Source: Adiantum capillus-veneris (lineage: Eukaryota > Streptophyta > Polypodiopsida > Polypodiales > Pteridaceae). Taken from it: a stretch of DNA of 60,000 nt. The notes beneath the pieces are model-generated. The model saw only the letters and a list, made by a program, of their open reading frames with translations, did not search any database and was not told where the DNA came from. Made by a program: the position numbers and the translations under genes. The DNA lies in NCBI GenBank assembly GCA_014529385.2, contig CM043942.1, positions 32,459,469 through 32,519,468 of the forward strand, read 5' to 3'. Below are positions 20,690-33,481 of the stretch, piece by piece (position 1 is the first letter of the stretch; every line of letters starts with the position of its first letter).

Positions 20690-21936
20690 ATTGATTCGTC
20701 TGAGTCAGAACTATCAAAGGATGAGGTGTCCTCGTTAGAACTCTTAGAATGTTTTCGATGCTTCCGAGATTTCTTGTGGGATCTACTCTTCTTAGTTTTC
20801 TTGTTCTTCTTGCCCTTCCAAGTCCTTCTCCACTCCCGATGCTTCGCGTCCTCCTCGCTAGAGTCGGAGTCGGAGTTTCCCTCATCATACCAGCTATTCT
20901 GGGGTATGCTCCTAGAATGTCGTCGTTGCCCAGGCTCAATGTGGGGGTATGCCTCTGCTGTTGCATCCTGCAGTCTCTGTCAAGATGAAAGTGAGCTCCT
21001 CTAGAGGTCTCCCTCGATCCTGTGTGCATAAGACTTAAGTGTCTGTATATACCATCTATGTAGATAGAATCAGTCTCTAGAGTTAAAGTGTATTGGGTAT
21101 GCATAGAAGTTTGTGCCAATCGAGCTGTGTGCTGAACTGGAATGAGACGGTAAACATGAGGAGGGCATGATCTACTGCTACCCTGATAGGCCTCGGCCCG
21201 CTGATTGTGAAGTCTTGAATAGAGGGTATAAAATTTGACTGAGCCAAAACATAATCCACTGTGCTAGCTCCATGTCTATGAGGAAAACAAGTGAATCCAC
21301 TCGATGCTGGAAATTTTGGAGGCCATTCAAAGATGGCCAGTCCATGTGTAGTCCCCATGTCTACCCCATATCCACTGTGCTCCTCATCCTGCAAACACTT
21401 GTCCAATCCTATATCATTGACATCCAATTCTCTCAACATTTTCCCTGAGGTATCGTAGAAAGCTGTCTGAGATTGGCCCATCTTGGCATTAAAGTCTCCC
21501 AGAAGAATGGCATCTCCATCCCTAGAGAACTCCCGTATGTCCTCATCCAATATCATGTAGGCTGACTGCTCCTTGGGCGATGCATATTGAGATGTGCTGG
21601 GGGCAAAATAGCATATTGCAATGTGGAGTGGCCTCCTTGTCTCTGCTCTCACTCTAACCCACATAAATCTGGCCTGCTCATCTCTCTGAACATTACAAAT
21701 GAGGGGCTGAAGCTCCTCCTTGAATAGGATTGCCACACCTCCTGACCCACGTCCTCTTTGCGTTGATCTAACATCCTATCTATGTAGTCTCCTGATGGTA
21801 TTCCGTCACTCTAGGTAATGTGCCACTAGGAGTTTGAAGCGTCTCCGAGTAAAAAATAATGTCTCTTCCCTTGAAGCTATCCTCAAATGCGCCTACATCT
21901 AGCTTCATTGATCCATTACAATTCCATGCTTCCATT
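20690..21936 (-). pseudogene. LINE ORF2 endonuclease domain (reverse strand)
   Basis: Read from 21936 down, it begins with ATGGAAGCATGGAATTG (WNCNG, the usual EEP nuclease start) and SETLQTPSG. After a frame break it continues as an open frame from 21736 to 21083. Catalytic motifs visible are LLGDFNAKMG (about 21465-21495), STVDYVLAQSN (about 21240-21275) and VDHALL (about 21155-21175). These nucleases nick genomic DNA to start target-primed reverse transcription. After 21083 the frame shifts into a linker and then a microsatellite at 20668. The RT that should follow is absent here; the nearest - strand RT lies upstream at 28384-30300. Confidence 0.85.
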
Positions 21937-22079
21937 TTAAGGTTGGTGGCATAGGTCTTGCACCGTCATGCGGTGCGTCTTTTTAAAACCACCACTCTCC
22001 CTCTCCTGTAGAAAGCAACTTTCCCTTTCTCCCTTGCTGCCTTGATCTCTGGCATCAGCTCTTACTTGTGTTAGAGTGA

Positions 22080-23056
22080 GGCCATCACCCAGAAATATCC
22101 CAGTTTGCTCGATTGTTGTCTCTTCTTCAGGAATTCCTTCCTAGCTTCCAACGTAGGGGAACGTATAATGAGTGCTCTTTCCTTGGAACTTCCTTTCTCA
22201 TCACTTCCCTTCTTTCCCACTCTCCAAGCCCCTTTGTGTGTGGGTTAAGAAAGGCCCATGCGGTTCAAGAGTTCTTTCACTTCCTCTTCTACTTTCCCAG
22301 TGTCTTTAAGACCTGTAACACGCACACAAAGGGCTCTAGTCTTCCACTTTTGCTCCTCCTCATTCGTCACATTGATGATAGTGGATGTCGGTGTGGCTTC
22401 TTGCATCTTATCTTTGCGTCCTCGATCCACTTTTCAGCTTTATCTACCTTCTCTTGTGTTTTAAATAGGTGCTCCGCCCATGAAGAGGTTGTTCGTGCCT
22501 TCTGCTCTTCCTCTTCACGTAGAGTTTTCACATGCTCCTTAATGCTTTCGAGCTCCTTTATCATTGAGGGTTGATTTTCTCCCTCCTTTGCGGGGGTATT
22601 TTTACAAGCTGCGAGTTCTCCCTTAAGTGTTTCGATCAATGCATCCTTTTCATTCATGTGTTCTTCCATTTATTATTTCTAGGACTCAAAAGCAGCAAGT
22701 GCATCCTCTAATATTTTTTGCATCACGCATTCCATTACATTCACTTCTGCCCTCACTATAGTCTGCATTTCGGCCTTCAATAATGTGTATTCACACTTAT
22801 TAAGCATCTCTTTGTCCAACTCTTTCCTCATATTTGCATACATAGCTTTTTTGTAAGTCTTCGCATTTGCATACATCTCTTTTTCAATGTCACCCCTCAA
22901 AAGGTTCAACTCCGCCTTAATCATCACCTGTACCTTCTCATATATTAAGTCATCTTTGACTCTAGACAATTTCTCTGCTCTCACAGAACAATGGCGATAG
23001 TGGGCTCTCTCAAAACCTCTGCCTAAATGTCGCTTTCGATTTAGTTTGGGCTTCAT
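22080..23056 (-). pseudogene. LINE ORF1-like protein: coiled coil plus RRM-like domain (reverse strand)
   Basis: A frame from 23056 to 22679 is strongly helical and charged, with many Glu/Lys and repeated YANMRKEL-type heptads. A second frame, 22669-22367, continues the coiled coil (IKELESIKEHVKTLREEEEQK). A third, 22430-22245, holds KTRALCVRVTGLKDTGKVEEEVKELL, a phrase like the RRM of L1-type ORF1p, followed by an RALIIRSPTLEARKEFLK stretch near 22120-22180. The order coiled coil, RRM, C-terminal domain and then the EN domain at 21936 suits one 5'-to-3' LINE. Frame shifts break it. The family assignment rests on motif resemblance only. Confidence 0.65.
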
Positions 23057-23361
23057 AAATATTGTCGTCCCTGAGGTCAGTTGATTGGTTCAGCTGGATC
23101 TGATAAGAAAACAAGCAATCAAGCTAGCTCATTCCATGTCTCACTGTTGATCTTTAAACCAGCTCCAATGTGAACGTGAAGATAAGCAACGTAAATTGAG
23201 AAGGTTGGATCGTCGCCTGATGAAGCTCAAAAGGCGGCTAAAGCCACACCAAAAAGAAGAGAAAATGCGAGCTCCACCTGAAGAGATTTGGGTCCCCTTC
23301 GAAGCAGAAAAACCTCTCCAATGAGGCGCAATGTATGCAGATATGAGGGTGTAACAAATCG

Positions 23362-23364
<3 letters not shown>

Positions 23365-23442
<78 letters not shown>
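23365..23442 (+). repeat. (GA)n microsatellite
   Basis: About 39 GA units, lying 59 bp before the start codon of the + strand LINE ORF1. Confidence 0.97.
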
Positions 23443-23443
<1 letters not shown>

Positions 23444-23500
23444 AGTCCCAGCTTCACTTCGAGTCTTGCTTCTACCGTTTGCCAGTCTTGCCCATTCTTC

Positions 23501-24790
23501 ATGGCGGCTTTGCCGGTCTCGAGTGCTACACACGGCGCTCCATCACCACTTGCCTGTCGCGTGGACTGCACTGGCGACCTGTTGACACGCATTGACTCTA
23601 AAGTACAACACTTGGCTCAGCATGCCTTGGTTTGCCGGATGATTGGACAGTCTCCTCCTCGATCTTCTATACGAGATTGGTGTCAAACTGCATTGGGCAC
23701 TACACAGGGGCGGATCTCAGAGCTTACATTCCTTGGCAGGGGCATCTTCATGGTACGTCTTTCAGATCCCGCCATTGCCTCAGCTCTCCTGGCTCGCTCC
23801 CCGATACTCTCTGATCGCAGGATGATTTACTTGACGAGGTGGTATCCCGAGTTTTCCACTGAGGAGTTTGACAGTCGACACCTTATTCCCAGATTCCCTA
23901 TGACGCTCTCTTTCCCGGATATGCCTCTCCATTTTATTGATGAACATCTCCTTCAAATGATTGCTGCTCATTTTGGCACAGTAGTTCCAGGATCCTGCAT
24001 CTTCTCATCTGGCCCACCTCGCATTTAGGTTTTGGTGTTTGGGGATTCTTCATTACCAGATACAGTTACTGTGGCTGTGCGCGATCGCGACTACTCTCTC
24101 CGAATGGTAGTCACTGGCCGCCCAGGACAGTGCTTACGCTATCACGAGATGGGACACTTGGCGCGAGATTGCCACGCCATCGGCGGCAACGACAGCCGGC
24201 TCGTGGCAGTCATGCTCAGCCACGTGGTCAGCGTCAACAGCCGGTTCCTCCTTCTACTAGTAAAGCACCTCAGCAGCCTACAAGCGTTCCTCGAGCTCCG
24301 ACCCTCCCTGTTCCTCCCTTTGCTTCAGCTCCCACTGAGGCAGCATGGTAGACAGTGGGTCGTAATCATTCCTTCCGTCCTCGTCAGCAACCAACAACAC
24401 AGCCAAACCCCAGTGTTACCTCTTCTGCTCCCTCTCAAGTTTCCACCACCCCCTTGCCCCCTGCATCTCCTCGCCATTCTTCTTCTTTGCCACAGGATCA
24501 CTTACCTCTGCTACCTGCTCCTCCTTCACCTGCAGTTCCCCCACCCGCTCCTTCCCCTCTTCCCGAGGTCCCTGTTCCCATGCAGATGGATCATTCACCG
24601 CTACTACCTCTCCCTCCTCCTCCTCTTCCTCTTGCCCTTACTCTCCCTCCTCCACCTCTCTCAGCAGCTCATACTTACGTTCCACGCAGTTTTCTCAGCT
24701 CTTGCCCTCTTTTCTGGGGCACTCATCGGGCTGAGATGTGCAGTGACTCAGAAGGACCATTGCGGGTACAGCTCTACCTTATGCTATAGA
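23501..24790 (+). pseudogene. Plant L1-type LINE ORF1 (DUF4283-like, zinc knuckle, Pro-rich tail)
   Basis: The ATG at 23501 opens a 176-codon frame. Its ELTFLGRGIFMVRLSDPAIASALL and YLTRWYPEFSTEEF phrases resemble the DUF4283 domain of plant LINE ORF1 proteins. An in-frame TAG at 24026 interrupts it. The same frame continues (DSSLPDTVTVAVRDRDY) to a CCHC-like knuckle near 24130-24172 whose second Cys is Tyr (CLRYHEMGHLARDC). A long Pro/Ser-rich region, frameshifted, runs from about 24240 to 24690. ORF1 proteins bind LINE RNA. Confidence 0.8.
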
Positions 24791-27700
24791 CTCTTGGGTT
24801 GTTGGAGGTGACTTCAACAACGTTGAGAGTGACTCTGATTGGCGAGCCACCACACCTCCCGTTCTATCATCCGTTTCTCCCTATGAACAGCCAGCTTGGG
24901 ATCGATTTCTTCTAGCTATTCAAGGTGTTGATGCCTGGCACATACCCTCTTTTGGTCATCACCTTGCTACACTTCACTACTCTTGGGGGTTTCAGCGACA
25001 GCAGGGGAGATTATTAGAGCGACTTGATCGTTTTTACATTGGCCCTTGGGCAGCAGCTCTAGGCGGATTTACTACTATTTAGAGAGGGACCAGCCTCTCA
25101 TATCATTTTCCCACATCATTGGTTATCTCCTTCACTAGATCCTCTGCACAGAGGCGAGGCTGTCGCATCCCTGACAGTGTTCTCACCACTCAAGTATTGC
25201 AGCAGCAGATTCGTGACTTATGGTCCACGGATGCTTCTTATTGTGGACCCCCTGGAGAGTTTCTTGCTCATTGCATTTCTCAGTCTAGTATTTACTGCCG
25301 TGATCAGACTGCTATTATTCATCGTCAGTTGAGAGTACGCGAGTCTGATCTTCACATCCCTCTTGGTTCCACTCAGCGCTTGCTTGAGGAGTGGCCTTAG
25401 GATGCTTATCTCGCTGCTAGACAGAGAGAGCTCACAAAAGAGATTCGTCGCGTACAGGAGGCTAGGTCTGAGTTCACGCATCATGCTTCAGTGTCTCATT
25501 GGATAGCTAAAGCTAATAGAATGAATAAAGACTTCTTCGCGGCGCATAAAGAACGCCCTCCTGGCACCACTCTGCGGACTTTGTGCGATGCTCAGGGGAT
25601 ACTACATATGCATCCTTATGTTATTCTTGATATGTCTGCAGATTATTTTGAGACAGTGTTCACTGCTGATGTATGCACTCCTGAGGTTTTACTTGCCCGT
25701 GAGCAGATCTGGTAGCACACTCGACATCGTTGTACAGACACTATGGCAGAGATCTTGTTGGCACCCTTCACACTTACAGAGCTCCATGTTGCTATAGAGA
25801 GTCTTGATCCATCCTCCTGTCCAGGAGAGGATGGCCTCACTAGAGCCTTCTTTTTGACATATTGGGATGTATTGCATATACCACTGCTTCGCAGTTGTCA
25901 GGACATCTTTATATCAGAATATATGCATCCGGCTCTTTGTTCAGGTCTCATATCTCTTATTTCGAAGGGGGGTGACACCACTCAGCTCTGACAGTGGAGA
26001 CCTATTACCCTACTCCCTTCAGTCTATAAGATATTAGCATTACTGATCAGCCATCGCTTGCAGCAGTTCTTACCAGATATTATTCATACTTCTCAGACAG
26101 GCTTTGTCATGGATCAATGCATCCTGGATAATATCTTCACTTTTTATGAGGCAGTAGAGTAGGCCAGATCATCTTCTGAACCTCTCGCTTTTTTCATCCT
26201 TGACTTCGAGAAAGCGTACGATCGTGTTGACTGGGACTTTCTCGAAGGATCTTTAGCCAGGATGGGTTTCCCTTTGAGATGGATTTCAGGCATTTCCGCT
26301 CTCTTCAGAATTGCCAGCAGTGCTATTACTATTGGTGGCCGTGTCAATCGCAGTTTTGAGCTTTCTCGATCTGTCCGTCAGGGCTGTCCTTTAGTAGCAT
26401 ATCTGTATTTGTTTGTGGGAGAGACTATGTCTGACTTTCTTCGTGCTTAGCGTCATGCATTTCGTGGCTTGACCATGCTAGTACCTACAGCTCCAGACCT
26501 TATCGATCAAGAGTTTGTTGATGACACTATGCTCATGTTGTGCTATTTGCTACCCGCTCTTGACGCAATGTGGGAGGCCCTACAGGTTTTTTGCATTGCC
26601 AGTGGCACACGCATTAACTGGCATAAATCCTATGGGTTATTGGTTGGCAGTGATGACATACCTACTTGGGGGGTAGCTGATGGTTTCACATGGCTGCAGC
26701 CGGGTCAGACATGCAGATATCTGGGCTTTCAAGTTGGATTTGATGTTTCCTCACAGCAGCAGTTTGCACCGGTACTACAGTCTATTCGCAGGAAGCTATG
26801 CCATTGGTCTTCACGTCATTTGTCGTTGGCTGGCCGTGCGTTGGTCGCCAACCAGGTCATTCTGGCTACAGTATGGTATATGGCCTCTTGTTGGATGTTA
26901 CATTCCGATGTGATAGCTCAGCTCCGCCGACTAGTGAGGAACTTTTTATGGAGTGGCACAGATGGGACTATTGATACTCGTGCTCGAGTTCGCTGGTCCA
27001 CGATCATTCGTCCTAGGTCAGAGGGAGGCCTTGGCATTATTGATCCAGAGTTACAGAGCCGCGCACTTCTTACCAAGCTTATTGTTCGGGGTCTTTTTCC
27101 CGGCCAAGAACCTTGGAAGATGCTTCTTCAGGCCGCTCTTTGCACAGTGACTCCACGACTCGGCACTAGAGACGGTCATACTTGGCATTCAGGGTATAGT
27201 TTTCTCTTTACGGATGCCCCCTTGTCCACTTCCACCCTCTCACCCTTTCTCCGATCGCTCCTTCAGATTTGGGTTTCCATGCGATGGGCTATCGTACGCT
27301 CACTTCCCTCATGTCGTGAGGAGATTGAGCGCCAGCCTCTCATTTGGAATGCTACAGTTCTTGATTCTTCGGTTAATCCACCCCGTCAGCTTGGAGAGAG
27401 GACTCACATTGATTGGGCTGCTTGGGACACTGGCCCTGCTGCCTCTATGCAGTTGTTTCATGAGACACGTATGCTGGATGCCAATTTTGTGGCAAAACAT
27501 TATGACAGACTGCTTGAGATTGATTCAGCCGTTCCTTCATAGTGGGATGCAGTCATGCGAGGCACGGTTCAGATGCCCCCTCATTGTGGCTGGGAAGGCC
27601 TCTTTGATCAGAGCACTCTCTTATTAGCTCGTTTGGACACCATGCTGTTCACAGTTGATACTGACAACTCTCAGGGGATTCATGCTAGATTGACATATGC

Positions 27701-28330
27701 TGCCACTTCTCCACTACTTATCTCCCTCGACGCTCGATGGGAGGCCATACGAGTAGTTGGCTCACGCGGGAAGCGTCGTTGTGTTGACCCCCGTTTTGCT
27801 TCCGTTGATGCTGCACTTTGGAGGCCTTGGGTGTGGGAGGGTCGTGCCCTATCTCAGCTTTATTGGGACCCAGGAGAGTGGCATTGGCCTCACTCAGACC
27901 CCACAGGTGCACCTGTATCCTTCTTTGAGTACACTGTCAGGATTGGAAGGTTAGCATTGATGAGAGAGCAACCACAGCAGCCCACTCGTATGCGTTTCTG
28001 GTTACATTCAGGCCTCTCCCTTGCCTATCTGCAGCAGTTTTGGTCCGCCATCTGGGATTTACATGTGGCTCGTCGTATTTCCTTTTTCATGTGGATGATT
28101 GCTCATGCGGGACTAGTAACTACCAGTTGGGACTTGGCTAGCTACTATGGGTCTTGATCCGTTATGTACTCGCTGTCCTTTGCGACAACTTGAGTCACCT
28201 GCCCACTGTCTTTGGTCATGCTCAGCTTCCCATGTAGTGTGGCTTGCAGTTTGCTTTCTACTCAGCAGAATAGGTGTTCAGCATGGATTTCTCACTTGTG
28301 GCCAAAGTGATCCGAATCCTTTGATGTAGC
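24791..28330 (+). pseudogene. Plant L1-type LINE ORF2: partial EN, RT, C-terminal zinc ribbon
   Basis: Only the second half of the endonuclease remains (VVGGDFNNVE at 24799 and RLDRFYIGPW near 25020). The pre-RT helical region spans 25120-25720. RT motifs: LDPSSCPGEDGLTRAFF (25803-25855), RPITLLPSVYKILA (about 26000-26042), FILDFEKAYDRVDWDFL (26193-26245), SVRQGCPL (26371) and FVDDTML (26512), where YADD or FADD is usual. Thumb and C-terminal parts run to about 28120, and a zf-RVT-like CTRCPLRQLESPAHCLW follows at 28165-28215. Stops at 25080, 25398, 25713, 25990, 26159, 26448, 27539 and 28156 make it non-functional. No clear poly-A tail is visible at its 3' end. Confidence 0.88.
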
Positions 28331-28383
28331 CTCCGTCGATCTGTGTAGTCCTCCGCAGTCGTGGGCGTCTGGATCTCCCTAGC

Positions 28384-30300
28384 TCAGTCGCTCGGTCGAT
28401 CAGTGTGCCTCTGGTGTGAGGCGACAAGCTTTGCTGTGGTGGTAGCTCCTCCAGTGTCTGCTCTAAAGAAGTCTGTGATGTGTCTCTGAGACTGGCTGGC
28501 CTCTCCTCTCATCAGGTTCTCTCTATGTCTGCGGAGCTCGAGCAGAAACAAACCCAGGCATCTCTGATCCTCGTACCTCATGACTTTGGAGAGTGGTCCA
28601 AAGCCCTCTCTGAACAAGCAGTAGAAGCGGCCTCGTATCTCGTAGTAGACGGGGCAATGGCATGTGTAGTGCAACTCTGTCTCAGGCTCCATGTCACACA
28701 GGGGGCATGTCCTGGCCTCTGTTAGTACTCTGTTGTATCTCCCAGTCTCGATCCGCAGCTGGTGTGAAGATGTGCGTATCTGGCCAATAGCACACCGTAT
28801 CCCATGAGACAAGTGGGTGTCCATGTATCTGGGCCTCGTCACAAAACCGTCCGCCGTAAGTTGGAGAAGATGCTCTCTGTAGAAAGCCATCTTTGTGCCC
28901 AGCTCCTGTGCTGGCTGTATCCATGTCCTCTTGGTGTCTAGCTGAGTCAGGTACTGGCGGATGAGCCTGGTGATCTCGGATTGTGTAAGAGTCAGAGAGG
29001 GTCCATCCAATGAGTACTGGAAGGGGGGCAATCTGTCTATATGCTGAACCCATGCGCCTGAAACCATGATGTCATCTCCCCATACCAACATGTTGTATCT
29101 TCCTGCATGGCTAACTGTTGAGAGGACTCAAGTGCAAGGCGGGCGTATCTGTCTATGGGAAGTTCCCACATGCGGTGTATGAAGGAGACAGATCTGGTGA
29201 GCGCCTTAATCACTAGTGGGGGGGGGCGGCTAGCTTTGCTCGGATAATGGCACGTGGTACTGAAGCCTTGGCTCTAATGAGCCGCGAGATCATAGAGACC
29301 AGAGGCTTCTCCATGTCCCCCCATCCATCAGTGCGACCTGTCCTCCCGTGATGATCCAATGAAGGCCCCCGTATCTCAGCTCCATAGAGGAATGCAGAAG
29401 CCACCAAAGTGTCAAGAGCTAGAGCTTCGTCCGAGGCTTCTGAAACTGAACCTGTGAACACATCCTCTCCAATCTACGCAATGCCGAATGGGCTCTGGTC
29501 AATCTAGTCTCTGCTGCTCTCCTCAATGAAAATGCTGGTCCACTAAAAACCACTCCAAGGGTAAGTGTAAGCATCTGTATACTCCACTGTCTCTTGGCCG
29601 TATGTGAATGCGGGAGCTGACCTCCTGATCCACTGTGGGGTGGTATTAAATACCACGACCTTGGTTTTACCAAGGTTGACAGACAAACCACTTTCATGGG
29701 CAAACGTATGCAAAGCATCCAAGTGACGTTGCATCCCCTCCAGAGAGTCGGAGATCAACACAATATCATCAGCATATAACAATAGCGGAATCCATGTCCC
29801 TGCCAGCGGTGCATCTGTATCACCATCTCTCTCAATGTAGTCAGAAACCTCATCCACATACATACCAAATAGAGTAGGAGAGAGTGGGCATCCCTGCTTC
29901 ACCCCAATAGTGGAGTGAACCGGTGTAGATAGACCCTCTGAGGTGCGTACATGCCCTACCACTGATCTGTACAATGCCATGATCCCCCAAATGAGCTCTG
30001 TGGGTACTGTAATTTGTGCATCAATCTAGCTCTGGGTACTGTGTCAAATGCTTTGTGGAAGTCCACAAAGCTACAATAGATCCGTCTCCCATGGGATCTG
30101 CCCTCCTAGATGATGGCCCTGAGTGTCAAGATATGGTCAAGAGTAGAAAAACCTCTCCTGAGCCCTGCCTGCCCAGCTGCACGCATTCCCTCCCTCCCTG
30201 CCCATCTACTCAGCTGCTGCTCAAGAATGGATGCGCACAACCACACCAATGTGTGTCCAATCATGATAGTGCGATAATTCCCAGAGAGAGAGAGAGGGGG
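28384..30300 (-). pseudogene. LINE reverse transcriptase, 5'-truncated (reverse strand)
   Basis: Read from 30300 down: NYRTIMIG, GFSTLDHILTLRAII, an in-frame TAG, then FVDFHKAFDTVPR (about 30030-30080). Next come VKQGCPLSPTLFGMYVDE (about 29855-29910) and an intact LLYADDIVLIS box (about 29755-29790). The thumb region follows with frame shifts near 29550 and 29200. A long C-terminal frame (29091-28384) contains a CPLCDMEPETELHYTCHCPVY zinc-binding motif (about 28650-28710). The YADD box and C-terminal CCHC identify a non-LTR retrotransposon ORF2. The EN domain is missing upstream, where a short CT-rich tract marks the break. It meets the 3' end of the + strand LINE tail-to-tail near 28330-28384. 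Confidence 0.88.
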
Positions 30301-30453
30301 TCGTAACGATAAGCTCTGTTGTAACGAAGCCTGCACTCGAGCTCTACTATACGCACGTGAAGATCACTGCTGTACCTGCACGCCACACTGATCTACACCA
30401 CCTGCGTGTTGTACCTGCTCTATTGCGTGGCACACTGCTTGCCATGTATTTCC

Positions 30454-30455
<2 letters not shown>

Positions 30456-30503
<48 letters not shown>
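30456..30503 (+). repeat. (GA)n microsatellite
   Basis: About 24 GA units, lying 36 bp before the splice acceptor of the next gene. Confidence 0.97.
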
Positions 30504-30506
<3 letters not shown>

Positions 30507-30539
30507 GTTTTGGTAAAAGCTAAGGCCATTCTTTTACAG

Positions 30540-31616
30540 GACTTCTATTTATATCTACCAAATGGCACATCAAGTGAATTCACCATCCTCAGGATTATCC
30601 TCAGCACAGCCACAGTTGATAAGGGTGCCTCCAAGTATAAGTGAAACACCTCTGGATCTGAATCTGTCTCAAAAGGTGTCTCAGAGTATCTATAGGGGCC
30701 ACGATGAGACAGATGGATCAGTGTCACCTCGTCAATCTTTTGAAACTGCTGCAAGCTCTCAACCTCAGAGTGTAGCTAAAGTAGCATCCAATGTATCGAC
30801 ATTCAATGCAAATGGATTTGTTGATTTTAGCGCGAGAACTGTGTCCAAACATACAGGCGAACACAAGCTTGCACAAAGCAATGTTTCAGGTTCAGTTATG
30901 ATATTATGCATGAAGTTCTCTTGTTATCTCACCAGGAATGCATGGTACATGTATATGATGATTTGTATAAATCACTTCAGCTATCCAATTGTATCTTGTT
31001 ATGGAACATTGCAGGCGCAACCCCCCTTGGGACTCTGCAAAGCTCAAGCTCTTTAGTCCAAGATGTCAGTCTTGGAGTGAATGAGCTTACTCCCATGTCG
31101 GCAGGAAAGCGAAAGTCTTCCCGAGTTGAAGCAGCTTCAAAGGTACAAAAGGAGCAGTCTCAGAGTGCGACAGCAACCCTGGACGATGGCATATCCCAAG
31201 CTATTGAGATTCTACCACCATCTCCTGAACCAAAACGGAAAAGTCCACGCGTCAAGCAGCAAACTCCTGATGCAACAAAGAAGGTAATTCTTGCCCTGGA
31301 AGCAAACGAGGATGAGGGGCTCCCAAGGTCAAGGGGCAGACCCCGTGGAAGCTATCATCCTTCAAAAGAGACGGTTTTGGACACTCCACGCTCGCGAAGC
31401 AAGTCTTCAAGTGCCACAATTGATGCTCCGTCAGATCTAGCGGAGCGCCGCTTGCTATTGGATGAAAGGAAAGTAAAACTGGCAGAGCAAAGGTTTGCAC
31501 TTGAGGAGAAGAAGTTGGAGGCTACTATAGAGATTGGTAAGGGGCTGATAATATCAATGGAGAGGATGACAAACACAATATCTGGCTTTGGAACTTCGAA
31601 TCGCCAACACTACTGA
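30540..31616 (+). CDS. Host gene: basic coiled-coil protein with AT-hook-like motif (5' part not found)
   Basis: Two exons are supported: 30540-30889 and 31015-31616, with a 125 bp GT-AG intron that splits a Gly codon and keeps the frame. The first exon starts after a TTCTTTTACAG acceptor and is open from its first base, so the ATG at 30562 may be internal; from it the product is 309 aa. The N-terminal half is Ser/Gln-rich. KRKSSR and KRKSPR basic patches follow. RGRPRG at 31332-31349 resembles an AT-hook core. The last ~55 residues (ERRLLLDERKVKLAEQRF and onward) form a heptad-like coiled coil, ending at TGA 31614. I do not recognise the family; a nuclear DNA-binding or chromatin role is inference. 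LINE sequence lies upstream, so the missing 5' exons are beyond it or lost. It converges with the kinase gene. Confidence 0.7.
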
Positions 31617-33481
31617 AGACTGAAGGTCTTGCTGCTTCAAAGAATTTACTTCATACCTACATGAAAACATTGGCAGAAGTGTTGCCCTTCATTAACTTTG
31701 TTGTACATTGTACGAAGTCTAGGCCACGTGGCCCCAGCCATAGGTTACGTTTTTTGTACCTTCTCTTGGCCTCCATGCAGTGAGGATTAAGTCCCCTTAA
31801 CACCCTCTTATCATCTTCCACAAAGCCAGTAATATTTGTGTACACATGCTAATTTGCGTAGGGCCAACTTAATTTATTCCGTCATGTCAGGTATGAAGCA
31901 TAGTTTTTGGATCCAATATTGTGGGCTCCAATTGCTGGATGCAGGTAAGAGCTTTATGTCCTCTTTTCTTCCGTTAGTATGTGATTTTTCAAAAGGAGTG
32001 TGGAATGTACTATTAGTCTGACTGAGTCGGGTAATCGAATGGAGAATATCCCATTATATGCACAATGTATTTTAAGTCTTTTGGCGTTGCTGGCTGTCTA
32101 CACACAGATTGTTCAGTATCTTACATTTTCTGTGAAGCGCCTTAAGCAACAGCCTTGTAGCACTGTCCTGGCTTCCCCCCTGGAATGCAGAGCCTTGTAG
32201 CAATGTCCTGGCTTCCCCCCTGGAATGCAGAGCTGCACTTGCTGTAACCTATATTTCATGAATGGTATAAAATATTTATTTGTGGATCAAATTGAAAAAC
32301 TACAATCAACAAATAAAGGCAGAAGGAAGAGGGTGAAAAGCGACTTAAGTGTCAAGTTCCCTTTCTGCTGGGGAAATAGAGGGTCATAAACATAAATGAA
32401 GGAGACGTGCTATATGCTATCTAAAGCATTAAAAAAATTCACTTACTTTTACAGCTGTTGAGGTGGAGTAATCAATTCCAAGCATGGCAAGTATAATTCA
32501 ATTGGCTAGGATGATGGCAAAGACAGGCTTCACCAGCCTTGACATTCCCAACAAGTCACACAATAAGCCAACCCAAACTGCATCCTCTTCCCCGAGTAGG
32601 CACTTTTGGTAAACAGAACTTAGGTCTGCTACATGGGCAGTTCTCATTTCCTTTAAAGCCTTGAGTTTGAAAACATTTATGCGGATGCTCTAATAAATAA
32701 CCCTATGTTAACTAACATATTTTACTTAACTTTCTGCCATGTGCTATTACTTTCATCATAAAATAATGTTGGTTCACAATGGTAGTGTCTGCAGAGTGAA
32801 TAGTTTCATGGGAATTATCACAACAGAAGATAGCAAGTTTTTGGTATAATCAAGAGATATTGAGTGTGGTGGTCAATCAGTAAGGGTTGATAGTATTATA
32901 GTAAAATTGCATCTTTGAGGCAGGCTGTTTAGTGTTCAGTTCGTCTATGTCTTTTCTGCAACTTCTTTGCTTGCAACAAAACAACAAAATGTGTCTTTTA
33001 ATGATGAGAAATACTTAGTAGCTGCATGTCAGGTTCATGCAGCTTTGCAATGTCCTTTTACATGAAATGAAAGAATCCACCTTCATCCTAATTCGTAGAG
33101 TTCTGGTTCTCCAAGCACATGAACAAGTTCAAGCACAACCAGTTGGGCAGTTGGTTTTGTATTCAGTTCTGCCCTAACACAATCACAATTCAACAAAGTA
33201 CCATGAAAAGTGTCAAGAAATTCAAAATGTTCAAATTTGACTTGAGGCACCATCCTGGAATAGAGTGACCTTGAAACCTTGAATACAGTTTCTAGGTTAC
33301 AACAGCCTCGCAAACCACACAAGAAGCACCAACATCCCTTCAACTAGATTGAAACCACTAAAGCATCAAAATATCTGGATGCCCTTTAAATTTGTCAAAG
33401 CTGATTGCTGCCTTTCTTTAAACAGTTGTAACTATGTACATCCTCAGGGTAGTTGTAACATGATAGTATCTTCTATGATTG
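31617..33481. other. Intergenic region between two convergent host genes
   Basis: No coding frame or retroelement is recognised. It should contain both 3' UTRs. Base composition is AT-rich like the kinase introns and unlike the surrounding elements. The only repeat seen is a 40 bp tandem duplication at 32151-32230. Confidence 0.6.
32151..32230 (+). repeat. 40 bp tandem duplication
   Basis: Two copies (32151-32190 and 32191-32230) differ by one base. Each begins AGCCTTGTAGCA and ends CCCCCCTGGAATGCAG. Confidence 0.95.

Noticed and set aside
33083-33343. 86-codon reverse-strand ORF downstream of the kinase stop
   Set aside because: It lies in the expected 3' UTR, shows no kinase-like continuation, and the kinase already ends with a normal C-terminus and TAA.
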